DNA from: Streptomyces orinoci
Lineage (GTDB): Bacteria; Actinomycetota; Actinomycetes; Streptomycetales; Streptomycetaceae
Length of the DNA stretch: 64,000 bases
Assembly (NCBI RefSeq): GCF_003121295.1
Contig: NZ_PHNC01000008.1
Coordinates: 1-64,000, forward strand
Direction of reading: 5' to 3'
Positions 1-7,296 of this stretch are shown piece after piece. Position 1 is the first letter of the stretch. Every line of letters begins with the position of its first letter. The position numbers and the translations under genes are program-made. The notes below the pieces were generated by a model. That model was not told the origin of the DNA and searched no databases. It was given only the letters and a program-made list of their open reading frames with translations.

Positions 1-1782
1 GTGGGCGAGGCCAAGCACGCCTTTGTGATGGGATCCGAGGACGCCCTGGACGGGGCCGGCTTCCGGCTGGTGGACGACCGAGGACACACCGTGCGCAGCG
101 GAAGACTCGGCCCGTCGGCCGGACGCTGGAACAAGGCCTACCCCACGGTGCGCACCGTGGACATCTCGGATGTCAATGCCCCGGGCAGCTACCGCCTGGA
201 GCTGACCGGCGCCGCCTCCGCCGCTTCGCCCCCCTTCCGGATCGCCCCGGCCCGGGAGCTGATGACCCCGCTGGTCGAGGACAATGTGCGGTTCTTCCAG
301 GCCCAGCGCGACGGCTCCCGGGTGCTGCCCGGCACGCCGGCCCGTAAGCCGTCCCATCTGACCGACCGCACCGCGACCGTGTACGCCGCGCCGCGCTACG
401 ACGCCGACGGCAAAGAGCTCCTGGACGACCGGCTGACCCCGCTCGGCGGCCCGGTGGACGTCTCCGGCGGCTGGTTCGACGCGGGCGACTATCTGAAGTT
501 CACCCACACCACCTCCTACTCGGTGGCCCAGCTCCTGCTGGCCCAGCGGAGCCTGCCCGCCGCCAAGGGACTGGACGCGGAGGCCCGGCATGGGCTGGAG
601 TGGCTGGACAGGATGTGGGACGGCACCACCAAAACCCTCTATGCCCAGGTGGGCATCGGCCAGGGCAACGCCGAGACCACCGGCACCATCCGCTCCGACC
701 ATGACGTCTGGCGGCTGCCCGAGGCGGACGACGCCCTGGACGCGCCGCCCGGCCACCGCGACCACGCCATCAAATACCGGCCGGTCTTCAGGGCCAACGC
801 CCCCGGCGCCCGGATCAGCCCCAACCTGGCCGGGCGGATGGCGGCGGTGTTCGCCCTCGCCGCCCAGCGGGAGGCCGGGCATGACCCCGCCGCGGCCAGG
901 CAATGGCTGGCCAAGGCGGCTGCCGTCTATGACCGGGCCGACACCGGCGGGCCCGGCCGGCTGGTGACCGTCTTCCCCGCCGCCTTCTACCCGGAGGACG
1001 TCTGGCAGGACGACATGGAGTTCGGCGCCGCCGAACTCGCCCTGGCCGCCCGTGACTTGGGCGACGGCCGCGCCGGGGACTGGCGCGGACAGGCCGCCCG
1101 CTGGGCCCGCGCCTATCTGGACGAGGACGCCAAGGGCACGCTGGGCGTGGCCGATGTCAGCGCCCTGGCCCACGCCGATCTGCTGCGGCCGGCCGACGGC
1201 GGTTTCGGCGCGGCCGTCACCCGGGACGAGCTGCTGGGCGATCTGCGCCGCCAGCTGGACGAGGGCGTGGCCCGCGCCGCCAAGGACCCGTTCCGGGCCG
1301 GCGCCGTCTACACCGAGAGCGACTCCGCACCGCACACCTTCGGCCTGGTCGCCACCGCCCTGCTCTATGCCAGGTCCTCCGGCGACCACCGCTATGACGC
1401 CTTCGCCGCCGAACAGCGCGGCTGGGCCCTGGGTGCCAACTCCTGGGGCACCTCCTTCGTGATCGGGGCGGGCCGGACCTTCCCGCACTGCCCCTCGCAC
1501 CAGGTCGCCAACCTCGCGGGCAGCCGCGACGGCAAGGGCGCCATCCTGCGCGGGGCCGTGGTCAACGGCCCCAATTCCGCCAGGGAACTGACACCGGGCA
1601 ACCTCAACACCTTTGACACCATGCGGACTTGTGCCGCCCGGCCGCCCGGCGGCGGTTCCTGGCAGGACTTCGACGGCCATGGCGGCGGCTATCTGGACCA
1701 TGCGGGCGCCTGGCAGACCTCCGAACCCGCCCTGGACTACACCGCGACGGCCCTGCTCGCCTTCGCCCTGACGGCGGGCTGA
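1..1782 (+). CDS. Glycoside hydrolase family 9 (endoglucanase-type), 5' end missing
   Basis: The frame is open at the first base, so the gene probably begins upstream. The first ~85 residues look like the end of an Ig-like CelD N-terminal domain (strand-rich, ending near SPPFRIA), followed by an (alpha/alpha)6 GH9 catalytic domain. Seen: the GGWFDAGDYLKF segment (DAGD holds the catalytic-base aspartates), the late LGANSWGTSFVIGAG and FPHCPSHQ segments with the substrate-binding His, and a C-terminal SEPALDYTA that matches the NExAIDYNA region with the acid Glu. GH9 enzymes hydrolyse beta-1,4-glucans; a signal peptide, if any, would be outside the window. It is a housekeeping or polysaccharide-degradation gene and most likely marks DNA outside the biosynthetic cluster. 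No sign of frameshift. Confidence 0.88.
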   Translation: MGEAKHAFVMGSEDALDGAGFRLVDDRGHTVRSGRLGPSAGRWNKAYPTVRTVDISDVNAPGSYRLELTGAASAASPPFRIAPARELMTPLVEDNVRFFQAQRDGSRVLPGTPARKPSHLTDRTATVYAAPRYDADGKELLDDRLTPLGGPVDVSGGWFDAGDYLKFTHTTSYSVAQLLLAQRSLPAAKGLDAEARHGLEWLDRMWDGTTKTLYAQVGIGQGNAETTGTIRSDHDVWRLPEADDALDAPPGHRDHAIKYRPVFRANAPGARISPNLAGRMAAVFALAAQREAGHDPAAARQWLAKAAAVYDRADTGGPGRLVTVFPAAFYPEDVWQDDMEFGAAELALAARDLGDGRAGDWRGQAARWARAYLDEDAKGTLGVADVSALAHADLLRPADGGFGAAVTRDELLGDLRRQLDEGVARAAKDPFRAGAVYTESDSAPHTFGLVATALLYARSSGDHRYDAFAAEQRGWALGANSWGTSFVIGAGRTFPHCPSHQVANLAGSRDGKGAILRGAVVNGPNSARELTPGNLNTFDTMRTCAARPPGGGSWQDFDGHGGGYLDHAGAWQTSEPALDYTATALLAFALTAG

Positions 1783-1820
1783 GACGGCCCGGTTGAGCGC
1801 TCCGAGCCCCCGGCCGCCGG

Positions 1821-2063
1821 TCAGATGTCGGGGGAGAGACCAGGGGCCCCGTGACAGGCCCCGTACGGTTTGTGCCGCTGTGGTCTGGGCTTGGGGACTG
1901 GCTGGCGCGTTTCGCTGCTGTGCGAGCCGCGCACAACGGTCGTCTGCGGCGGAAAGGCTTCCTCGTACTCGGTCGGCGGTACGTAGCCGAGCCCGGAGTG
2001 CAGACGTTCTTCGTTGTGCCACATGACCCACTGGAAGATCGCCCGCTCGCCCTGGTCCCGCAC
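1821..2063 (-). pseudogene. IS3-family transposase C-terminal remnant
   Basis: The leftward frame contains FQWVMWHNEERLHSGLGYVPP followed by TEYEEAF, the hallmark end of IS3-type DDE integrases (W-x-N-x-x-R-x-H-S-x-L-G-Y-x-x-P-x-x-Y). Nothing upstream in this frame continues the integrase core with its DDE residues, and no matching OrfA or terminal repeats are seen. It is therefore a fragment left by an old insertion at the cluster edge. Confidence 0.75.
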
Positions 2064-2214
2064 AGCTTGCGGGTGCCCGGACCTCGTCCCCGCCCCAAGC
2101 CGCGTGTATCGTCACCGCAGTGGACTGCTTCGCCTTAGCCAAGATTCAAGTGTCCTTTCCGCTCGCCGTCGGCCTGCTGAGCCCGGCCGGGCGGTCGGCC
2201 GAGAGCGGTGCCCG

Positions 2215-2616
2215 GTGACCGGCCCGGAGAACGCGCCGCTGGAAGCGGCGACGGCAGACGACGCCGCTGCCTTTCTGCTGGAAAAGTTGGCCGACAAGCT
2301 CGGCAGCCGGGCTCCGGGCACCCTCGTGTTCGGTGAGCCCGTCGTGAGCCGGGACGTCACCGTGATCCCCGTGGGGCGCATCGGGTTAGGTTTCGGCGGC
2401 AACGCCGCCGGTCAGGAGGCCGGTGAGGACGGGCTGGCCGGCGGCGGGGTCGAGGCGAAGCCGCTCGGCTTCATCGAGATCAAAGAGGGCAGGACCACAT
2501 ACAAGCCCATCCGCGATCCCTGGGTGAACGCCCTCGTACCACTGGCGGGTGGTCTCCTGGCCGGGGCGACCGGGACGGTGATCCTGCGTCACCTGGCGCG
2601 ACGCAGGAGGCGCTGA
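2215..2616 (+). CDS. GerW/YtfJ-family small membrane-anchored protein
   Basis: A 133-aa protein if started at the GTG at 2215; the open frame extends further upstream, but that part has no family resemblance. It carries the GerW (sporulation protein YtfJ) pattern: FGEPVVSRDVTVIPVGRIG, a Gly-rich loop, then KPLGFIEIKEG. A C-terminal hydrophobic stretch (ALVPLAGGLLAGATGTVIL) followed by RRRRR looks like a membrane anchor with its basic tail in the cytoplasm. Family function is poorly defined: in Bacillus it affects spore germination, and in Streptomyces such proteins are common and uncharacterised. A second, shorter member lies at 28072-28374. Start codon is uncertain. Confidence 0.75.
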   Translation: MTGPENAPLEAATADDAAAFLLEKLADKLGSRAPGTLVFGEPVVSRDVTVIPVGRIGLGFGGNAAGQEAGEDGLAGGGVEAKPLGFIEIKEGRTTYKPIRDPWVNALVPLAGGLLAGATGTVILRHLARRRRR

Positions 2617-2759
2617 AGCGCGGTCCCAGGTGGGCCCGGCCGTGGGCAGGGTGGCGAGGGCGGTGATCCGATGGGCGTGGGATCGACTCGATCATGCGGC
2701 GACGCCCCTGCCCGTCTCCTGAGGCCGCGGCAGGATCTGCCGGACCAAGTCGGGGCGCG

Positions 2760-3122
2760 GACCGAAGCGTTTCCCACCCGTGGATAGCCGAGGGCCACCT
2801 CCTCGAAGGGCACGCCGTCGTGGACGGTGCTACGCGGGATGTGTAGATGCCCGTACACGACGGCCCGTCCGTCGAAGCGGGTGTGCCAGTCGGTGGTGCG
2901 CACGTACCGCACCACTGCGCGGACTTCTGATGGGTCATCACTTCGGTGGGCCGCTGCACCAACGGCCAGTGGTTGATCAGGACAAGCGTCTGCTGCCCTG
3001 GCCCGGTGACCTCGGTCGGCCGCCGCTCGGTCTCCTCGACGCGCGCCGCGCACGCTTGGCGGTCCACAGTCCGAGATGTGCAGGTCACTGATTGCTCGAA
3101 GCGCGCCCTCGACCTCGGCCAT
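2760..3122 (-). pseudogene. Decayed metallophosphoesterase
   Basis: The leftward frame begins MAEVEGALRAISDLHIS (first metal-binding motif D-x-H of calcineurin-like phosphoesterases) and later has VVYGHLHIPR plus FEEVALGYPR (GHxH motif and conserved C-terminus). The middle is wrong: residues matching VLINHWPLVQRPTEV are read in a different frame (within 2480-3145). The section between the first Asp motif and that block, which should hold the GN(H/D) motif, is missing. The gene therefore has at least one frameshift and an internal deletion. The rest of 2617-3232 holds no other gene I can support, only the KR promoter at its right end. Confidence 0.6.
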
Positions 3123-3160
3123 ACGATCAGCACAGGCGGCGCCACAGGCTCAATGTGCTC

Positions 3161-3187
3161 TTAAGTTCTCCGCTAGGTGCCGTATAG
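3161..3187 (+). promoter_or_regulatory. Candidate SARP operator upstream of the ketoreductase
   Basis: Three pentamers ending in AG lie exactly 11 bp apart: TTAAG (3161), GCTAG (3172) and TATAG (3183), 46 bp before the KR start. One-helical-turn spacing of short direct repeats is the known arrangement of SARP (ActII-ORF4/DnrI-type) binding sites. Similar triplets occur at four other promoters in the window. This is the weakest of the five in base identity. Confidence 0.45.
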
Positions 3188-3232
3188 GAAAGCAGGCGAC
3201 GCTCGTTCCTTCTCCCCCGGAGAGGAGCGGGC

Positions 3233-3997
3233 ATGTCCAACGATTCGAGCGAGGCCGGCGCGGCGGCGAAGGCCAGCCCGGTGGCCCTGGTGACCGGCGG
3301 GTCACGGGGGATAGGACGGGCGGTCGCGATACGGCTGGCGCGCGATGGGTTCGACGTGGCGCTGTGCTACCACTCCGACGCGGCCGCGGCCGAAGTGACC
3401 GCCAAGGAGGTGCGCGATGCCGGGCGGCGGGTGCTGGCCCGGCGCGTCGACGTCGCCGACCGCGACGGGGTCCGCGGCTTCGTCGCCGATGTCGAGGCCG
3501 GGTTCGGGCCCGTCGCGGCGGCCGTGGCATCCGCCGGGATCACCCGGGACCGACCGCTCATGCTGATGTCCGACGACGAGTGGGACACGGTGCTGCGGAC
3601 CAACCTCGACGGCACCGCCAACCTGCTGCGCGCGGTGGCCCGCCCGATGGCCCGGCGCAGAGCCGGGGCGATCGTCACCCTGTCGTCGGCCGCGGGCGTG
3701 GTCGGCAATGCCGGGCAGGCCAACTACTCGGCGTCCAAGGCCGGGATCATCGCGCTCACCCAGGCGATGGCGAAGGAGTTTGCGCGGCTCGGTGTGCGTG
3801 CCAATGCCGTGGCCCCCGGCTTCATCGACACCGACATGGTCGCCTCGGTGTCCAACAGCGCTGTCGTCGACCGCATACCGCTGCGCCGCTTCGGCACACC
3901 CGAGGAGGTGGCCGGGATGGTCTCCTATCTGCTCTCGCCCCAGGCCGGATATGTCACCGGCCAGGTGTTCCGCATCGACGGCGGCGTGGCACTGTGA
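3233..3997 (+). CDS. 3-oxoacyl-ACP reductase (FabG-like SDR), polyene PKS ketoreductase
   Basis: A 254-aa classical SDR. Seen: cofactor motif TGGSRGIG near residues 21-28, the ASAG-type segment, and the catalytic set Ser152 (LSSAAG), Tyr165 and Lys169 (NYSASKAG), ending with a FabG-like [13 protein letters not shown] purine-rich Shine-Dalgarno (GGAGAGGAG) precedes the ATG. It would use NADPH to reduce the beta-keto group on the ACP after each KS-CLF extension, in the cytosol. It is the only gene of the polyketide set on the + strand, and a transposase remnant separates it from the operon. A role as sugar 3-ketoreductase cannot be excluded from sequence, but its FabG character fits the reducing type II PKS better. 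Confidence 0.88.
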   Translation: MSNDSSEAGAAAKASPVALVTGGSRGIGRAVAIRLARDGFDVALCYHSDAAAAEVTAKEVRDAGRRVLARRVDVADRDGVRGFVADVEAGFGPVAAAVASAGITRDRPLMLMSDDEWDTVLRTNLDGTANLLRAVARPMARRRAGAIVTLSSAAGVVGNAGQANYSASKAGIIALTQAMAKEFARLGVRANAVAPGFIDTDMVASVSNSAVVDRIPLRRFGTPEEVAGMVSYLLSPQAGYVTGQVFRIDGGVAL

Positions 3998-4002
3998 GCG
4001 GA

Positions 4003-4029
4003 GCCTCCACCCTTACGACGGGTGGAGGC
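4003..4029 (+). terminator. Rho-independent-type hairpin after the ketoreductase
   Basis: A perfect 10-bp stem (GCCTCCACCC / GGGTGGAGGC) with a 7-base loop starts 6 bases after the KR stop. There is no T-run, as is common in Streptomyces terminators. It implies the KR is a monocistronic unit. Confidence 0.7.
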
Positions 4030-4059
4030 CGGACGGAGAGCCGCACGGCGGCCAATATT

Positions 4060-4527
4060 CCAGTTGCAGTTCGCAATTCCTGCTGGTCAGAGGATGCATG
4101 GGCCAGGTAGTAGGCGGTCTCGCCGGGCCGGGCGATGCTGTGGCGGGCCATCACCCACCGGCGGTGGGAGGGCTCGTCACCGTCGAAAAACGGGACAGGC
4201 GACAGCATCGCGGCCGCCCAGTCGTCCCTTCTTGAGGAAGCCCGTCTCGTCGATCACAAGGACGCCGCCGTCCTCGCCGAGCCGTTCGGCGAGTCCCTGC
4301 ACATACGCGCGCATCCGCCGCCGCAGGTCGGCCCTGCCGAACCGGTGACCGACCCGCAGCAGCACCTCCTCCAGTTCCCTCGTCCAGACATCGGGCCGGA
4401 CACCGTCTTGCATGGTCAGCACGACAGCGATCACGCACCGCCAGTCACGAACTCCGGCCACATGACGGAACGTCAGCTCGCTCCACCCGGAAACAGGCTC
4501 CTGGCCAGTAGGAACAGCGAACTGCAA
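4060..4527 (-). pseudogene. IS701-family transposase remnant
   Basis: Leftward, the first frame reads LEEVLLRVGHRFGRADLRRR...GVLVIDETGFLKKG. This joins the N-terminal region of an IS701-type transposase directly to its first catalytic block (VDETGFLKKG), so the intervening residues are deleted. A second frame then supplies RRWVMARHSI followed by PGETAYYLA, a piece from near the C-terminus. Two deletions and a frame change make it inactive. It sits between the KR and the ACP that ends the PKS operon, so this spot was probably a rearrangement point in the cluster's history. No terminal repeats were recognised. Confidence 0.75.
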
Positions 4528-4535
4528 CTGGAGTT

Positions 4536-4808
4536 TCAGACGGCCGAGTCCGGGATCCGGGTTCCGTCCAGGAGCCTGACGAGCAGGCCCCGAAGGGCGT
4601 TGACGGAGCGTGCCTGTTGCAGCTCGTCCAAGGGCAGTTCCACCTGGTAGTGCTTCTCGAGCTGGGCGACGATCTCGATCAGGTTGAGGGAATCCGCCCG
4701 GTAGAAGTCGATGAAGTCCTGGTCGTCGTCGATCTCGTCCGGAGCCAGGTCCAAGGTGTCGGCGACGATCGATCGGATGCGTATGACCGGGTGGTCGACG
4801 TCCTGCAT
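4536..4808 (-). CDS. Acyl carrier protein (second ACP of the polyene system)
   Basis: A 90-aa carrier protein. The phosphopantetheine site is Ser40 in FYRADSLNLIE, with the typical acidic helix I region (APDEIDDDQDF). It is the last gene of the leftward operon (12722 to 4536), after the two dehydratases. Since another ACP (11137-11379) lies beside KS/CLF, one of the two is likely the extender carrier and the other may hold the starter activated by the free-standing A enzyme. Which is which cannot be told from sequence. Needs a phosphopantetheinyl transferase, none of which is seen in the window. Confidence 0.9.
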   Translation of the reverse strand: MQDVDHPVIRIRSIVADTLDLAPDEIDDDQDFIDFYRADSLNLIEIVAQLEKHYQVELPLDELQQARSVNALRGLLVRLLDGTRIPDSAV

Positions 4809-4854
4809 GATCCGTCCTTCGTTCGAGGTTGGTCGTGGGGCGCGAGGTGCGGTC

Positions 4855-5310
4855 TCACGTGGGGGAGGGGCCGGGCAGTGAAGCGACCAGCAGGGAGCCG
4901 ACGTCGAGCACGGTGTCGCCGTTCACGTGGGACCGGCCCGTGAACTCGCAAGCCGTGCTGGAGCTGTGCACGAGCCGGACCTGGTGTTCCAGGACGTCCC
5001 CCGGAAAGGGCGACGAGTGGAACGCCAGGTCGCTCACTCCGACCAGCAAGGGGATGCGGTCCGGCGGACCGAGACCGGCCAGCGTCCACAGAAGTGAACA
5101 CGCCTGACCGAACGACTCCACCAAGAGCGCCTGCGGGTATGCGAAGCCCGCGAGGGGCGTGCCGTCCGCGAGGTCCCGGTAACAGCCTTCGGAGCCGCTG
5201 ATCGCCTTCGTGGCGACGAGCGAGGTCGGCGAGAACTCCCCGACGGTGTCGAGCAGGATCATCGGAGGGCGCTGCCGCAGCAGGCCGCGCACCTGGGCAT
5301 GGTCAAGCAT
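4855..5310 (-). CDS. Hot-dog dehydratase subunit lacking the catalytic His
   Basis: A 151-aa FabZ/FabA-like hot-dog protein starting LLRQRPPMILLDTV, as FabZ does. Aligned to the FabZ signature (GH-F-P-G-x-P-x-x-P-G...E), the His position is Thr51 and the following residues (LAGFAYPQ) are not the usual loop. The acidic catalytic residue is kept as Glu65 in LLVESFGQA. The start codon overlaps the stop of the next dehydratase gene (5303-5704) by 8 bases, suggesting coupled translation. Best read as one half of a heterodimeric dehydratase that removes water from beta-hydroxyacyl-ACP to give E-alkenes in the polyene. Confidence 0.82.
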   Translation of the reverse strand: MLDHAQVRGLLRQRPPMILLDTVGEFSPTSLVATKAISGSEGCYRDLADGTPLAGFAYPQALLVESFGQACSLLWTLAGLGPPDRIPLLVGVSDLAFHSSPFPGDVLEHQVRLVHSSSTACEFTGRSHVNGDTVLDVGSLLVASLPGPSPT

Positions 5311-5704
5311 GAGCCCCCACCGGTCCGAAAGTGGCGTCGAGTTCGACGGCCGGCCGGCGATCCGAGCGCACTATCCGGGCGTTGGCGAAGACTCCCTCAC
5401 CGTCCATGGCCTGATCGTCGGGTTCGCCGGGGCGCACGCGGATGGTGAGTTCCAGTACGTCTCCCGGGAACAGGGGCCGCACGAAGCGCGCTCGGTCGAG
5501 GCGGCGCATCCGCAGGCCGGCGCCGTGCAGGCTGTCGACAGCCTGCTGCACCCAGTCCATGATGACCACTCCCGGCAGAATCGGGTAGCCCGGGTAGTGG
5601 CCGGCCATGTGATCGGCGGCGAGATCCACGGGAAGTCGCAGGACGGCATGTGTGCCGTCGGGCGCCCGCTCGCTCCACGCCAGGGGCACGGGCAGGGCGG
5701 ACAT
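5303..5704 (-). CDS. Hot-dog dehydratase subunit with catalytic His
   Basis: A 133-aa hot-dog protein (ATG at 5704). It contains the FabZ-type loop HYPGYPILPGVV with His36, but at the position of the partner Glu (14 residues on) there is Asp50 (IMDWVQQA). Its neighbour (4855-5310) has the reverse pattern: Glu present, His absent. Overlapping reading frames and complementary residues point to one obligate heterodimer. This resembles the paired dehydratases of reducing type II PKSs such as the ishigamide system (from memory). Expected substrate: beta-hydroxyacyl-ACP made by KS-CLF and KR. Confidence 0.82.
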   Translation of the reverse strand: MSALPVPLAWSERAPDGTHAVLRLPVDLAADHMAGHYPGYPILPGVVIMDWVQQAVDSLHGAGLRMRRLDRARFVRPLFPGDVLELTIRVRPGEPDDQAMDGEGVFANARIVRSDRRPAVELDATFGPVGAHA

Positions 5705-5739
5705 GGTCGCTTTCGGCGCTGAGGCGGGCACGGTGGTCC

Positions 5740-7296
5740 TCAGCCCAGGCTCGGTTGTGTCAGCAGCCGTTGGGCGAGCTCCTCCACGTACTCGGTGGTC
5801 GTGATGTCGTGGTCGAGGTACGGAATCACTTCCCGGGTCCGCTCGTACAGAGCGCGGGTGGCCGAGGACAGGCCGTCGGTACCGCGGATGTCGGCCGCCT
5901 GGCAGGCGCACAGGAGCTCGAACGCCACCACGTGGGCCACGTTGTCCAGCACCTCCCGGGCACGGCGTGCCGCGACGAAGCCGAACGAGACGATGTCCTG
6001 GAAGTCCGCGGTGGTGGTCAGGGACTGGATGGACATGGGCATCGCCATCGCCCGCGTCTCCGCGGTCAGCGACGCGGTCATGAACTGCCCGCCCATCAGG
6101 CCCAGCCGCAGGCCCGGGTCCTCCCGGCACAGGAAGGGAGGCAGTCCGTTGCTGTTGCTCTTGTCCAGGTACCGGTCGATCCGGCGGTTGGAGAGGTTCA
6201 TCAGGGTCGTCAGGGCGATCACCAGGTGGTCCATCGCCATGGACACGTACTGCCCGTGGAAGTGACCGTTGTGGAAGACCTCCGCCTCATCGGGGTTGAT
6301 GAGCGGATTGTCGTTGGAGGAGTTCAGCTCGTCCTCGACGGTCCGCTCGATCGTGCCCAGGCTGTCCAGAACCGGTCCGAGGATCTGCGGGGTGCACCGC
6401 ACGGAGTAGGCGTCCTCGATCGGCTGGGACCCGGCCTTCGCGGTGTCCGCGATCTCGTCCGCGAGCAGCTGCTCGATGTCGAGTTCGTCGACCGCGAGTT
6501 TGGAGTCGCTCAGCGTCCGCCACAAGAAGTCCGCGACCTCCCGCTGTCCGCGGTGCGGCTTGAGCTCGTGTACCCGCGGGTCGAACGGCTTGGTCTTGCC
6601 CCCCAGCGCTTCCACGGAGAGCGCCGACACCAGCAGGTACGACTGCACGAGCCGACGGGCCCGCTGCACATTGAGGGAGCCCAGGCCGACCATCCCCGAT
6701 GTGCCGTTGATGAGGGCGAGGCCCTCCTTGAAGCTGAGCTCCATCGGAGCGATGCCGGCCCGGCGCAGCGCCTCGGCGCCCGGCAGGACCTCGCCGTTGA
6801 ACCGGGCCTTCCACTGGCCTATGCAGACCAGCGCGATGGCGGCGAGCGGGCCGAGGTCGCCACTGGTGCCGAGGGAGCCCTTCTCCGGTACCAGGGGCAC
6901 GATCCCCGCGTTCACCACCGCGATGAACTTGTCCAGGTTGGCCGGGGAGATGGCCGAGTTGCCGCGGGAGAGCGACGCGATGCGGGACACCATGATCGCG
7001 CGGACGGTGACGTCGTCCAGGCGCTCCCCCACGTTGGTCGCCACCGCGTTGAGCAGGTTCTCCTGCAACTGGCGTGCCATGGAAGCAGGGACGAGCCAGT
7101 CGACGAACCCGCCCATGCTGGTGGTGACGCCGTAGATGATCCGGCCGTCCGCCACGAACTTCTCCAGTGTGCGCCGTGAGGCGTCGACCCGCTCGCGCAC
7201 GGCACCGTCCACAGCCAGCCCAGAGCCCTGTGCGGCGGCGATCGACTCGATGTCCGCCAGCCGTACGCGGCGGTCCAGGGACAGGGTGTACGTCAT
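5740..7296 (-). CDS. MIO-dependent aromatic amino acid aminomutase/ammonia-lyase (AdmH-like)
   Basis: A 518-aa member of the HAL/PAL superfamily. The prosthetic MIO would form from Thr144-Ser145-Gly146 in SLGTSGDLGPLA, rather than the common Ala-Ser-Gly. The catalytic Tyr is Tyr55 in IIYGVTTSMGG. Other family blocks are present: ELNSSNDNPLI, FHNGHFHGQYVSMAMD and CREDPGLRLGLMGGQFM. Thr-Ser-Gly triads are known from AdmH-type phenylalanine aminomutases, so the product could be a beta-amino acid (beta-Phe/beta-Tyr) or cinnamate/coumarate. ATG overlaps the stop of the A enzyme gene by 4 bases. Likely supplies the starter for the polyene PKS. Confidence 0.9.
   Translation of the reverse strand: MTYTLSLDRRVRLADIESIAAAQGSGLAVDGAVRERVDASRRTLEKFVADGRIIYGVTTSMGGFVDWLVPASMARQLQENLLNAVATNVGERLDDVTVRAIMVSRIASLSRGNSAISPANLDKFIAVVNAGIVPLVPEKGSLGTSGDLGPLAAIALVCIGQWKARFNGEVLPGAEALRRAGIAPMELSFKEGLALINGTSGMVGLGSLNVQRARRLVQSYLLVSALSVEALGGKTKPFDPRVHELKPHRGQREVADFLWRTLSDSKLAVDELDIEQLLADEIADTAKAGSQPIEDAYSVRCTPQILGPVLDSLGTIERTVEDELNSSNDNPLINPDEAEVFHNGHFHGQYVSMAMDHLVIALTTLMNLSNRRIDRYLDKSNSNGLPPFLCREDPGLRLGLMGGQFMTASLTAETRAMAMPMSIQSLTTTADFQDIVSFGFVAARRAREVLDNVAHVVAFELLCACQAADIRGTDGLSSATRALYERTREVIPYLDHDITTTEYVEELAQRLLTQPSLG

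Noticed and set aside
3233..3997. FabG-like gene as the missing sugar 3-ketoreductase
   Set aside because: It is a typical acyl-ACP reductase by motif and length, and the PKS set has no other ketoreductase.
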